A stretch of DNA of 38,114 nucleotides. Source: JABMRP01 sp964444795. GTDB taxonomy: Bacteria > Planctomycetota > Planctomycetia > Pirellulales > Thermoguttaceae. The notes below the pieces were generated by a model. It was not told the DNA's origin. It ran no database searches and worked only from the letters and a program-made list of their open reading frames with translations. The stretch spans positions 1 to 38,114 of the forward strand of contig CAYUIQ010000062.1 of the NCBI GenBank assembly GCA_964444795.1, written 5' to 3'. Position numbers and translations under genes: made by a program. Shown here in pieces: positions 16,169 through 24,050 of this stretch. The stretch's first letter is position 1, and each line of letters opens with the position of its first letter.

Positions 16169-16306
16169 CTACGGCTCGGCTTTCTTCAGCCACCCGTTCA
16201 CGTACTGACGATCCTCATCGCCGAGTTGCTCCAGCGGCACGCGGATCAGCGATCCGTCCGGCTTGCGCAGATGGGCCGTGCCGTCCCGGACCTCGACCAG
16301 AATCGT
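16169..16306 (-). pseudogene. 3' remnant of an SHD1-type (SLA1 homology) planctomycete gene
   Basis: Reading on minus, 45 residues up to the stop at 16169 carry VEVRDGTAHLRKPDGSLIRV and PLEQLGDEDRQYVNGWLKK. This is the typical C-terminal SHD1-like pattern (V-x-L-R-x-x-D-G ... V-P-L-x-x-L-S/G-x-x-D-x-x-Y-V) of many planctomycete secreted proteins. Upstream of TILVEV the frame turns into unrelated sequence, with no start or signal peptide. It marks the right edge of the AT-richer island. Confidence 0.55.
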
Positions 16307-16460
16307 TCGTGGGCCGTGCCCGCAAGGTTCTTTTGGCAATAAGCTGCTACCGTGGGCGGCTCTTGGACCGCTCCCGAGCGACACTCGCCCGGCGAGGTTC
16401 GTCCGCCGTTTCTCGGGACCGGGACCCTGGCACGCTTCCAGGCGGAGAAATCCGCTCCCT

Positions 16461-16492
16461 TTGCAGACAACCGAGAGATGCCGTGATAAGAT
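16461..16492 (+). promoter_or_regulatory. Probable extended -10 promoter of the PQQ-propeller gene
   Basis: TGATAAGAT gives an extended -10 (TAAGAT at 16487-16492) about 55 bp before the ATG at 16548. TTGCAG at 16461-16466 is a possible -35 with a long 20-bp spacer. The TG-N-TA extended -10 form is shared with the promoters at 32160 and 33345. Confidence 0.5.
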
Positions 16493-16547
16493 GGCAGGCG
16501 GCCGTTGAAACACGTCACACGAGAAATGTTCGCAGGAGACGATCACC

Positions 16548-17867
16548 ATGCGTATCGCCTTGATTTGCACGTTGCTGGCCGTTCTGAGTTCGCCTTCGCC
16601 CGCGCCGGCAGACGATTGGCCCCAGTGGCTCGGCCCGCGGCGGGACAGCGTGTGGCGAGAAACGGGGATCCTCAAGCGGTTTCCGGAGAACGGTCCCGCC
16701 GTCCAATGGCGCGTTCCGGTCGCCCACGGCTACGCCGGGCCCGCCGTGGCAGGCGACCGAGTGTTCCTGATGGACTACGTGGTACGATCCGGCAAGATCG
16801 TCAACAATCCGGGCGGACACGACAAGCTGGAGGGCGTCGAACGGGTTCTTTGTTTCGCCGCCGACACGGGCAAGCTGCTTTGGAAGCACGAGCACGACCG
16901 GCCCTACAAACTCTCCTACGGCGGTGGGCCACGCTGTACGCCGACGGTCGATTCGGGCAAAGTCTACGCGCTGGGCGCCGAAGGCAATCTATGGTGCCTC
17001 GACGCCGAAGACGGCAAGGTGATCTGGGCCAAGGATTTCTTGAAGGACTACGAGGCGACCACGCCGTTCTGGGGCCACTCGGCGCATCCGCTGGTCGACG
17101 GAGATCTCGTGTATTGCGTCGTCGGTGGCGAGGGGAGCATCGCCGTGGCGTTTGACAAAAACACGGGCCGCGAGGTTTGGCGGGCGCTGTCGGCCAGTCA
17201 ACAGGGATACTGCCCGCCGACGATGATCGAACACGCCGGCCGGAAACAACTGCTGATCTGGCACGCCGAGGCGCTCAACAGTCTCGATCCGCCAAGCGGC
17301 GAGGTCCTGTGGTCGGTGCCCATGAAGGCTCAGTACGGCATGGCGATCGCCGCACCGAGGAAGTTGGGGTCCTATCTGCTGGCCAGTGCCAAGGGGGTGG
17401 CGATTCTGCTCAAACTGGACGACACCAAGCCGGGAGCGGAAATCGTTTGGCGCGGAACGCCGAAAACGGCGATCTTCTCCGCCAACGTCACGCCGTTTCT
17501 TGAAGACGGCCTCATCATCGGCTGCGACCTCGAAAGCGGCGCCCTGATGGGCGTCCGGCTGGAAGACGGGGAGCGCCTCTGGCAGACTTTCCAGCCGACA
17601 ACCGCCAGCACACGTCGACAGCGGTATGGCACGGCTTTTGTCGTCAAGCACGAGGACCGCTTCTTCCTCTTCAACGAGACGGGCGATCTGATCCTGGCCA
17701 GAATGTCGGCCGAAGGGTATGAGGAGCTGGGCCGTTTCCACGTCCTGGACGCCACCAACCACGCGCTCGGCCGCGCCACCGTGTGGAGCCATCCGGCTTT
17801 CGCACACCGATCGGTCTTCGCACGCAACGACAAGGAACTGGTTCGCGTCTCGCTCGCCGCGGAGTAA
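16548..17867 (+). CDS. Secreted PQQ-like beta-propeller protein
   Basis: The ATG at 16548 has AGGAG 9 bases upstream; 439 residues. A short signal peptide (ALICTLLAVLSSPSPAPADD) leads into DWPQWLGPRRDSVW, the standard opening of planctomycete PQQ_2/BamB-like propellers. Repeats with the blade signature follow, for example VLCFAADTGKLLWKHEH, LWCLDAEDGKVIWAKDF, VAFDKNTGREVWRAL, LNSLDPPSGEVLWSVPM and VRLEDGERLWQTF. Each blade ends in the A-x-D/N-x-x-T/D-G-x-x-x-W tryptophan-docking motif. It should act in the periplasm. Binding of PQQ is not implied, and no dehydrogenase catalytic residues are evident. A hairpin follows the stop immediately. Confidence 0.92.
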   Translation: MRIALICTLLAVLSSPSPAPADDWPQWLGPRRDSVWRETGILKRFPENGPAVQWRVPVAHGYAGPAVAGDRVFLMDYVVRSGKIVNNPGGHDKLEGVERVLCFAADTGKLLWKHEHDRPYKLSYGGGPRCTPTVDSGKVYALGAEGNLWCLDAEDGKVIWAKDFLKDYEATTPFWGHSAHPLVDGDLVYCVVGGEGSIAVAFDKNTGREVWRALSASQQGYCPPTMIEHAGRKQLLIWHAEALNSLDPPSGEVLWSVPMKAQYGMAIAAPRKLGSYLLASAKGVAILLKLDDTKPGAEIVWRGTPKTAIFSANVTPFLEDGLIIGCDLESGALMGVRLEDGERLWQTFQPTTASTRRQRYGTAFVVKHEDRFFLFNETGDLILARMSAEGYEELGRFHVLDATNHALGRATVWSHPAFAHRSVFARNDKELVRVSLAAE

Positions 17868-17868
17868 T

Positions 17869-17903
17869 CCTCGGGAAAAGTCCGGCGGCTCGATGTCCCG
17901 AGG
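17869..17903. terminator. Hairpin between convergent genes
   Basis: CCTCGGGA (17869-17876) and TCCCGAGG (17896-17903) form a perfect 8-bp stem directly after the stop at 17867. There is no U-tract, so it is a stable 3' end or a weak terminator for the propeller gene. Confidence 0.5.
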
Positions 17904-17950
17904 AACCACTTTCCGCGCACGAGCGTACTCTAGCGCCTCGGCCGGAGCTT

Positions 17951-18853
17951 TCATCGCGCCCGCGGGTGGGCGCGTTCGTAGGCCGCTCGGAGGCCGGCCG
18001 TGCTCACGTGCGTGTAGATCTGCGTGGTGACCAGGCTCTTATGCCCTAGCAGTTCCTGCACGCTACGGATGTCGGCGCCGTTGTCCAGCAGATGCGTGGC
18101 GAAGCTGTGCCGCAGAGAATGGGGTGTCGTTCGATTGTCCAGACCCGCGGTTCGGATGTACTTCTCGAGCATCCGCCCGACGCTTCGGGTGGTCAGACGA
18201 CGGCCGAACCGGTTGACGAAGACCGGTGTTTCGGATCCCGAGGCGGTCGTCGGATGGAGGTGGCGGACATGCAGCCAGTGCTTCAAGGCGCGGCGGGCAA
18301 ACGACCCGACCGGCGCCAACCGCTCGCGTCGGCCTTTTCCTCGCACCCGGACCAACTGGCCAGGAAAATCCAGGTCGCCGTCGTTCAGCCCCACCACTTC
18401 GCTTACCCGCAGGCCGGCGGAATAGGTGGTCTCCAGGATCGCCCGATCGCGCAGCCCCAAGGCCGAGTCGGTTCCCGGCGAGGCCAACAGCCGAGCCAGA
18501 TCGTCGGAGGAGAGGAAGTGGGGTAGCGAACGTCCCGGGCGGGGATTCCGCAGGGGCTTTGCCGGGTTGGTTTCCACCCAACCCTCGCGCTGGCCGAAAC
18601 GAAAGAAACTGCGCATCGACGCCAGTCGCCGGGCGATCGTCCGCTTGGCGTAGCCCGACTCGTGCAGCGCGGCGATGTAGCCACGCAGGGCCAGCACGGT
18701 CACGTCCCGGGGGCGAGGGCAAACGTCGCCGCCGGCCTCGGTCAGATAATCGGCCAACGCGGTGAGATCTTCGCGGTAGCTCTTCACCGTCAGATCCGAC
18801 GCGTTGCGTTCGGCCCGAAGATATCGAAGGAATCGGGGAGTAGCGGTCCGCAT
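17951..18853 (-). CDS. XerC/XerD-type tyrosine recombinase
   Basis: The ATG at 18853 (MRTATPRFL) gives 300 residues, the usual Xer size. A longer frame to 18901 runs through a terminator hairpin and is rejected. The N-terminal SAM-like core-binding domain covers about residues 1-95. The catalytic domain keeps all active residues: Arg149 (SAGLRVSEV), Lys173 (VRGKGRRERL), His245 and Arg248 (PHSLRHSFATHLL), His271 (LLGHKSL) and Tyr280 (TQIYTH). It should cut and rejoin DNA at a dif-like site to resolve chromosome dimers. XerC and XerD cannot be told apart from sequence reading alone. A mobile-element integrase is less likely given the compact size and lack of phage genes, although an AT-richer island ends 1.8 kb away. 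Confidence 0.93.
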   Translation of the reverse strand: MRTATPRFLRYLRAERNASDLTVKSYREDLTALADYLTEAGGDVCPRPRDVTVLALRGYIAALHESGYAKRTIARRLASMRSFFRFGQREGWVETNPAKPLRNPRPGRSLPHFLSSDDLARLLASPGTDSALGLRDRAILETTYSAGLRVSEVVGLNDGDLDFPGQLVRVRGKGRRERLAPVGSFARRALKHWLHVRHLHPTTASGSETPVFVNRFGRRLTTRSVGRMLEKYIRTAGLDNRTTPHSLRHSFATHLLDNGADIRSVQELLGHKSLVTTQIYTHVSTAGLRAAYERAHPRAR

Positions 18854-18871
18854 GGCACACCAACGGGAAAC

Positions 18872-18898
18872 AAAAAAGGACGGATTGGAAGTCCGTCC
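18872..18898 (-). terminator. Intrinsic terminator upstream of the Xer gene
   Basis: On the minus strand GGACGGA, a 7-base loop and TCCGTCC are followed by TTTTTT (18877 down to 18872). It lies 26 bp after the stop of the 80-residue gene and 19 bp before the Xer start, so it separates those transcription units. Confidence 0.82.
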
Positions 18899-18923
18899 CA
18901 CGAAACCAACCCCGGGCCATCGC

Positions 18924-19166
18924 CTAGAACGGTTCTTCTCCGTCGGCCGGCAGCGGCATGTCGAATCGCTGCTGATGGACCGGCTTGCGGCTCTCCTGCC
19001 GAATCTTCTGACTCAATACGGCCGCATCGTACCAAGTGAAACTAAGATCCGGATTCGACGCATACCGCCCGAGCGTACGCAACGTCTGCGCTCGGCTGGA
19101 ATCGTCGTACAGAAAGACGTAGCGTTCGGCCCCTTTGACCAGGGCCAGTACATTGATGTCTTGCAT
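18924..19166 (-). CDS. Conserved small planctomycete protein (80 residues)
   Basis: The start ATG at 19166 has AGGAG about 13 bases upstream. The product is 80 residues, with no signal peptide, membrane helix or cysteine. It begins MQDINVLALVKGAERYVFLY, with a YVFLYDD beta strand. Next comes a helical segment (SRAQTLRTLGRYASNPDLSF), then TWYDAAVLSQKIR and a polar tail. The composition and non-random codon use over the whole length indicate a real gene. I have the impression that close relatives are common in Pirellulales, but I cannot search here. The fold and role are unknown. It is followed by an intrinsic terminator and lies downstream of the lipoprotein gene on the same strand. Confidence 0.8.
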   Translation of the reverse strand: MQDINVLALVKGAERYVFLYDDSSRAQTLRTLGRYASNPDLSFTWYDAAVLSQKIRQESRKPVHQQRFDMPLPADGEEPF

Positions 19167-19260
19167 CACGGCCGGTGCTCTCCTGGAAGCGTCGCTGGCA
19201 GTTGGTGGAAGGGGGCCGCGGGCTGGTGGCCTGGGCGACTCCCCATCGTCTCCTTTGCTC

Positions 19261-20319
19261 TTATCGGAAAGATGGCCATCGCCACACCACTCGCGTTTGG
19301 CCTGCTCCGCCTCGAGCCGAGAGCATTTGGGAAATATGCATGTGGCAGCAAAATCGAATGAAGTCGTCGCTTCTCTGTAAATAACCCTGCCAGCCGCCGA
19401 ATCGCGCGTCGTCGCGGAAGAAGTAGTAACTGGCCAAAGCCTCCGTAACTTCCGGATCGTGGCCGTTATACAACGCCGTATGTTGTAGCACCGGCTCGTC
19501 GCTCGGCTGACACGCCGGTGGCCACGGGCTCGGTGGTGGGGGAACAAACCCCGCCGGATCCGGCCAATCCGGCGGGAGCAAACCTTCGCCCTGGCCGGTT
19601 GTGCCGACTGTAATCGGTGCGCCGGTCGTATCAACTGGAGCGGTCGATTCGGCTCCCTGCGTCAGGCTCACCCGACGGATCTCCGGCTCGGCGTTTTGCG
19701 AACTGTCCGTTGGCAACTCGGCTCCTGGCGCCAGGGGCTGTTGCGGTGGAGGTGCGGCGGGCAATGATTCGGGCATGAATCCCGGATTCTGCGTCTTCAA
19801 CTGCTCCCGCGCCAGGGCCATTTCGGCTTCGAAAACCAGCGGCCCGGGAATGTCCTTCTCCTCGACCGTGCCCCAGGGCAGCCCGTATCCCGGCGGAATC
19901 GGATGATAGCAGGGGTTGGCCGCGTACCATTCCACTCGAAGTCCCATCCGGGGGGGGTAATACGGATCAAAATCGGTGACCATGCCGATGACGACGGCGT
20001 CGACATCCAGCAATTGGGCCAGTCGGCGGGCGTCTTGCGCGTTGGAAATCTGGAGATTGGTCTGGCGGAGCGTCTCCTCCACCACGTCGATCGGCAGCAC
20101 CTCGAAACCGGGGGTCTGCTGCAATTCGTTGTAGTAGGCCAGCGAAACCCGATGCATGTCGAGGGTCGGCTCCGAGCTGTAGTTCAGAAACGGAGCAATC
20201 GCCACCCGCGATAACTGGGGAAACGGGTTGTGGATCACCGGCTGATGCGTGGCCTCCGGCAATACCGAGCAGCCAGCCAGCAGGAGAAGCCCGAGTGGGG
20301 CGGTGAAAAGTTTGTGCAT
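19261..20319 (-). CDS. Lipoprotein of unknown function, Pro-rich
   Basis: The ATG at 20319 starts a lipoprotein signal, MHKLFTAPLGLLLLAGCS, with lipobox LLAGC; the frame runs further upstream without reason. The product is 352 residues. After the lipid-anchored cysteine, residues about 25-150 resemble the periplasmic nucleotide-binding-like domain of lipoprotein/GNA1162- or LpoB-type proteins (RVAIAPFLNYSS, ETLRQTNLQISNAQDARRLA, DVDAVVIGMVTDFDPYYPPR); this assignment is tentative. A long P/A/T/E-rich low-complexity region follows. The C-terminus has a helical YYFFRDDARFGGWQGYLQRS segment, conserved-looking and rich in aromatic residues. It is probably attached to the outer membrane. The 80-residue gene lies 94 bp downstream on the same strand. 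Confidence 0.85.
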   Translation of the reverse strand: MHKLFTAPLGLLLLAGCSVLPEATHQPVIHNPFPQLSRVAIAPFLNYSSEPTLDMHRVSLAYYNELQQTPGFEVLPIDVVEETLRQTNLQISNAQDARRLAQLLDVDAVVIGMVTDFDPYYPPRMGLRVEWYAANPCYHPIPPGYGLPWGTVEEKDIPGPLVFEAEMALAREQLKTQNPGFMPESLPAAPPPQQPLAPGAELPTDSSQNAEPEIRRVSLTQGAESTAPVDTTGAPITVGTTGQGEGLLPPDWPDPAGFVPPPPSPWPPACQPSDEPVLQHTALYNGHDPEVTEALASYYFFRDDARFGGWQGYLQRSDDFIRFCCHMHISQMLSARGGAGQTRVVWRWPSFR

Positions 20320-20513
20320 TGCCCGACCGCTGATGAAGAAGGAGCCCCCCTTCTTCATTCCCCTCACAGGTGTGGAGTCGCTCGGCGCATACCGCTGTGA
20401 GGGGTCGGTAGTTCTCGGATTATCGGCAAAGTCAACGCAATTCCTCCAGATTAAACCGCCGGAATTCCCGAGGAATCCGGCCGTGACTTGAACGATCGGG
20501 CCAACTGGGCACA

Positions 20514-21716
20514 ATGAGAGGAGAGCGACCGGCGAAATTGCCAGAACCCATCACCCTCCGGAGATCGGCCCGAGTGAGTCTTCCTCGAAATCCAACCCGC
20601 GCGGTCCGCGTCGGCGACGTCGTCCTCGGCGATGGCCATCCCGTGGTCGTGCAGAGCATGTGCGCCACGTCCACCCGAGACGTCGAGGCCACGATCGCCC
20701 AAGTTCGTCAACTGGCCGACGCGGGGGCGGGGATCGTCCGAATCGCCGCCGACAGTCGCCGCGACGTCGAGGCGCTGGCCGCGATCCGCGACCGAACTGG
20801 GGCAACGCTATCGGTCGATTTGCAGGAAAACTACCGGCTGGCCGCCGACGTGGCCCCGCTGGTCGACAAGATCCGCTACAACCCGGGCCATCTCTATCAC
20901 CACGAGCCCGAGCGTCCGTGGCAGGACAAGGTCGGCTTTCTGGTCGACGTGGCCCGGGTGTACGACTGCGCGCTTCGGGTGGGGGTGAATTGTGGCTCGG
21001 TCGATCCGGCCCAGCGCGAGAAACATGCCCCCGGCGATTCGATCGGCCCGATGCTTCAAAGCGCGCTGGAACACTGCCAACGGCTCGATTCGATCGGATT
21101 CCATCGCTATTGTGTTTCGCTGAAAGATTCGCATCCGGCCAAGGTCATCGAAGCCAACGAGCGTTTTGCCGCCGCTCGGCCGGACGTGCCGCTGCACCTC
21201 GGCGTGACCGAGGCGGGGATGCCGCCGGAAGGGATCCTCAAGACGCAGGTCGCCGTCGAACAACTCCTCCGCCAAGGGATCGGCGATACACTTCGGGTGT
21301 CGCTGACCGTGCCGCACCATCGCAAGGGCGAAGAGATCGATGCCGGGCGAAAGATCCTCGCCGACGTCGCCGCCGGCCGGTTCACCGCGGGGCTCGACTC
21401 GCTGGCCGGGGGGCTGAACATCGTAAGCTGTCCAAGTTGCTCGCGAGTCGAGAACGAGCGGTTCGTGGAATTGGCCGACCGGGTCCGCCAAGCCACGCGT
21501 TACGCGGCACACCACGATCTGACCATCGCCGTCATGGGTTGCCGGGTCAATGGGCCGGGCGAAACCGACGACGCCGACTTGGGCCTCTGGTGCGGTCCAA
21601 AATACGTCAATCTCAAACGCGGAGGACAGCCGCTGGGCGCCTTTTCCTACGGTGAGGTGGTCGATCGGCTGACGAACGAACTCGACGCAATCCTCGCCGC
21701 GCGGCGGGAGGGTTAG
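20514..21716 (+). CDS. ispG: 4-hydroxy-3-methylbut-2-en-1-yl diphosphate synthase
   Basis: A 400-residue IspG (GcpE), which reduces 2-C-methyl-D-erythritol 2,4-cyclodiphosphate to HMBPP in the MEP isoprenoid pathway. The TIM-barrel part carries VVVQSMCATSTRDVEAT, IRYNPGHL, LRVGVNCGS and LHLGVTEAG. The 4Fe-4S domain keeps Cys306 and Cys309 (SCPSCSR), Cys343 (MGCRVNGPGE) and Glu350, all cluster ligands. It is the bacterial short form without the plant/Chlamydia insert. Start choice is uncertain: ATG at 20514 adds an arginine-rich leader, and GTG at 20574 would remove 20 residues and still keep the conserved beginning. It stands divergent from the lipoprotein gene and is followed by a palindrome at 21767. 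Confidence 0.96.
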   Translation: MRGERPAKLPEPITLRRSARVSLPRNPTRAVRVGDVVLGDGHPVVVQSMCATSTRDVEATIAQVRQLADAGAGIVRIAADSRRDVEALAAIRDRTGATLSVDLQENYRLAADVAPLVDKIRYNPGHLYHHEPERPWQDKVGFLVDVARVYDCALRVGVNCGSVDPAQREKHAPGDSIGPMLQSALEHCQRLDSIGFHRYCVSLKDSHPAKVIEANERFAAARPDVPLHLGVTEAGMPPEGILKTQVAVEQLLRQGIGDTLRVSLTVPHHRKGEEIDAGRKILADVAAGRFTAGLDSLAGGLNIVSCPSCSRVENERFVELADRVRQATRYAAHHDLTIAVMGCRVNGPGETDDADLGLWCGPKYVNLKRGGQPLGAFSYGEVVDRLTNELDAILAARREG

Positions 21717-21766
21717 CAGCGGCCAGAAAAGGGCGGGGCAGGTCTGCAATCTGCCGGTATTGTTGA

Positions 21767-21817
21767 CCACCAAGGACACGAAGAGCCTCCGGCGGCAGTC
21801 CTTCGTGCTCTTGGTGG
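21767..21817. repeat. Palindrome downstream of ispG
   Basis: CCACCAAGGACACGAAG (21767-21783) pairs with CTTCGTGCTCTTGGTGG (21801-21817), 15 of 17 positions, around a 17-base loop, followed by TGAAAAGA. It is intergenic and probably one of the dispersed planctomycete palindromes, and could serve as the ispG 3' hairpin. Confidence 0.78.
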
Positions 21818-21973
21818 TGAAAAGAAGGCGTTTGCACGCACGGCGCGTGTTATACCGACGACCAGTACCCTCCGCGACCGGGTTGTCGGCCGTGGTGGGG
21901 GCAACTGGGGAACTTCTTGCGCCGTCGCGAGTCTAAGAACTTGTAGTTCCCAATCGAGTCCGAAGGTGAAACC

Positions 21974-24037
21974 ATGTTGCGATACTGGCTGGGACTCCTG
22001 ATATTAGCGGCCTCTGTCGGCTCGGCGGCTCGTGCCGACGAAGGGGTCGCGACGCTGGTGGGACAGCTTCGCTCCGGCGAGGAGGCGGCGAGAGTCGCAA
22101 CGGCTCGGCGACTGGGCTCGCTGGGCCCAAACGCTCGGAATGCCGTCGAAGCCCTGATGGCTGCGTTGGACGACACTCCGAAGGTGCGTCTGGCGGCCGT
22201 GCAAGCCCTTGGTAAGATCGGACCGGACGCCGCCCCGGCGGCACGGGTGCTGGCCGGGATGCTTATGCATAACGTGGTCGATCGGCGGACCGTCGCCCAA
22301 GCGATGGCGGGCATCGGGGCGCCGTCGGTTCCGCACCTGCAGAAGCTCCTCGGACACGAGAACATTGACGTTCGCCTGGCCGCCATCAACGCCCTGGGCT
22401 GGATCGGACTGGACGCCAAAGCGGCCGCCGGCGATCTGATCGCCCTGTTGCGCGACCGAGAGAAAACCGTGCGCATGGCCGCCGCCGCGGCCGTGCGCCG
22501 TGTCGGTCCCGGCGCCCCGGAGTCCGCACTCGTATTGGTCGAGTTCCTCGGGACAAGCGAAGTACCGATCCGCTCGGTGGCGATCGAGACCCTGGCCAGA
22601 ATGGGGAAGCCGGCTATCGACGCCCTGGCCGGGGCGCTTGAGTCGGACGAAATGTGGGTCCGCCTGTATGCAGTCGATTCACTGGGCAGGAACAAGGACC
22701 ATCCCGAACTGGCCCTTCCGCTTCTTGTCCGAGCCCTGAAGGATCGGCACTGGGGAGTGCGTCAGAATTCCGCGATGTGGCTGAGAACATTCGGGCCGGC
22801 TGCGCGCCAGGCACTGCCAGCCCTGTTCAAGGCATTCACTGACGAGGACACTCGGGTGCCGAACGCCGCGGCGAGGGCCGTATTGGCGATCGACCCCATG
22901 GCCATCGGCCAGGCGCTGCGGCATCCCACCGCTGGCGTGAGGGCCTACGCATGTTACTGGCCGGCCAACTGGGGCCAACAGGGCGAGGTCTTCGTCCCCC
23001 GGATGTTGAAGCTTCTGGCGGAGGACCCTTCCCCCGACGTCCGCTATCGCGCGGCCCGCGGCCTGGAGCACTTCCCTTCCAGAGCATCGGAGATCGTGCC
23101 CGGGCTGATCGTCGCGTTGGAAGACAAGAACAGCCACGTTCATAACGGTGCGAGCATTGCGCTGACGAAATTAGAGCCGAAAGCCGTTGACGCCGTCCCG
23201 GCCCTGGTGGATGTTTATCGGCGATTGTCCACGCCGCGCCACACCCAGAACCCGTTGCGGAAGATCGTCCACGTCGGGTCGATCCACGCGTCGACCGCCC
23301 GGAGCGCGGAGACGTTGCGCAAGCTGGCGCCGCTTGCGATACCCGGCATCTCCAAGGATTTGGCTTCGGGTGACCCGGCGAAGCGCCGTCGCGCCGCCGA
23401 GTTGTTGTCCGTGATGGGCGAGTCCGCCACGCCGGCTGTTCCGCTACTGGTACGCCTGTTGCCGGAGACGGCGGACGAGGTCACGCACCGCCACATCCTG
23501 GATGCCTTGATCAACATCGGCCCCGCGGCCAAACCGGCCGTGCCGCGGTTGGTCGTCCTGCTTGGGCACGAGGATCCGGATGTACGCGGTCGAGCCCTGA
23601 TGGCCCTGAGGGCAATCGGCCCCGACGCGCGACCCGCCACCCCAAAGATCCTGGAGCGGCTCGATGACAAATCGGCCCCGGTCCGCTGCCACGCCCTGGT
23701 GGCCCTGGTAAAGGTCGCCGAACCGAACGTTTCTGTCGGGTATCTCGCCGCGGCGTTGTCTGATGAGGGGCGCTTTCACGTGACGGCCCGACAAGCCGTG
23801 GTGCCCACACTCGGTAAGCACTTGGACCAGACCGCGGCGCACGTGCCGGAGTTGGCCGCGGCGCTGAGTGATGGCGACTCGGCACTGGTCCATTCGATCA
23901 TTAAGATACTCGAGGCCCTGGGTCCCCGGGCGGCTGAAGCCGTACCGGCCTTGCGAGAAGTCGCGGCCGTACCGAACTTCCCATTCCTCAGCGACTCCGC
24001 CAAAGCGGCTCTGAGGCGGATCGAAAACGGGCAATAG
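21974..24037 (+). CDS. Secreted HEAT-repeat protein
   Basis: The ATG at 21974 follows GAAGGTG by 5 bases. 687 residues. Residues 1-22 are a signal peptide (WLGLLILAASVGSAARAD). The rest is a regular array of HEAT/PBS-lyase-type repeats of about 36-40 residues. Helix pairs include LGSLGPNARNAVEALMAAL, LGKIGPDAAPAARVLAGML, LGWIGLDAKAAAGDLIALL, LARMGKPAIDALAGAL, LINIGPAAKPAVPRLVVLL and LRAIGPDARPATPKILERL. The array fills the protein, so it is a scaffold for protein binding outside the cytoplasmic membrane, with no enzyme domain. The partner is unknown. Its end lies 13 bp from the stop of the convergent oxidoreductase gene. Confidence 0.93.
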   Translation: MLRYWLGLLILAASVGSAARADEGVATLVGQLRSGEEAARVATARRLGSLGPNARNAVEALMAALDDTPKVRLAAVQALGKIGPDAAPAARVLAGMLMHNVVDRRTVAQAMAGIGAPSVPHLQKLLGHENIDVRLAAINALGWIGLDAKAAAGDLIALLRDREKTVRMAAAAAVRRVGPGAPESALVLVEFLGTSEVPIRSVAIETLARMGKPAIDALAGALESDEMWVRLYAVDSLGRNKDHPELALPLLVRALKDRHWGVRQNSAMWLRTFGPAARQALPALFKAFTDEDTRVPNAAARAVLAIDPMAIGQALRHPTAGVRAYACYWPANWGQQGEVFVPRMLKLLAEDPSPDVRYRAARGLEHFPSRASEIVPGLIVALEDKNSHVHNGASIALTKLEPKAVDAVPALVDVYRRLSTPRHTQNPLRKIVHVGSIHASTARSAETLRKLAPLAIPGISKDLASGDPAKRRRAAELLSVMGESATPAVPLLVRLLPETADEVTHRHILDALINIGPAAKPAVPRLVVLLGHEDPDVRGRALMALRAIGPDARPATPKILERLDDKSAPVRCHALVALVKVAEPNVSVGYLAAALSDEGRFHVTARQAVVPTLGKHLDQTAAHVPELAAALSDGDSALVHSIIKILEALGPRAAEAVPALREVAAVPNFPFLSDSAKAALRRIENGQ

Positions 24038-24050
24038 AGACCGCTGCGGG

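Noticed and set aside
17951..18853. Integrase of the 9.7-16.2 kb island
   Set aside because: The protein has standard Xer length and residues, lies outside the island beyond a resident gene, and no att-like repeats were found at the island edges.
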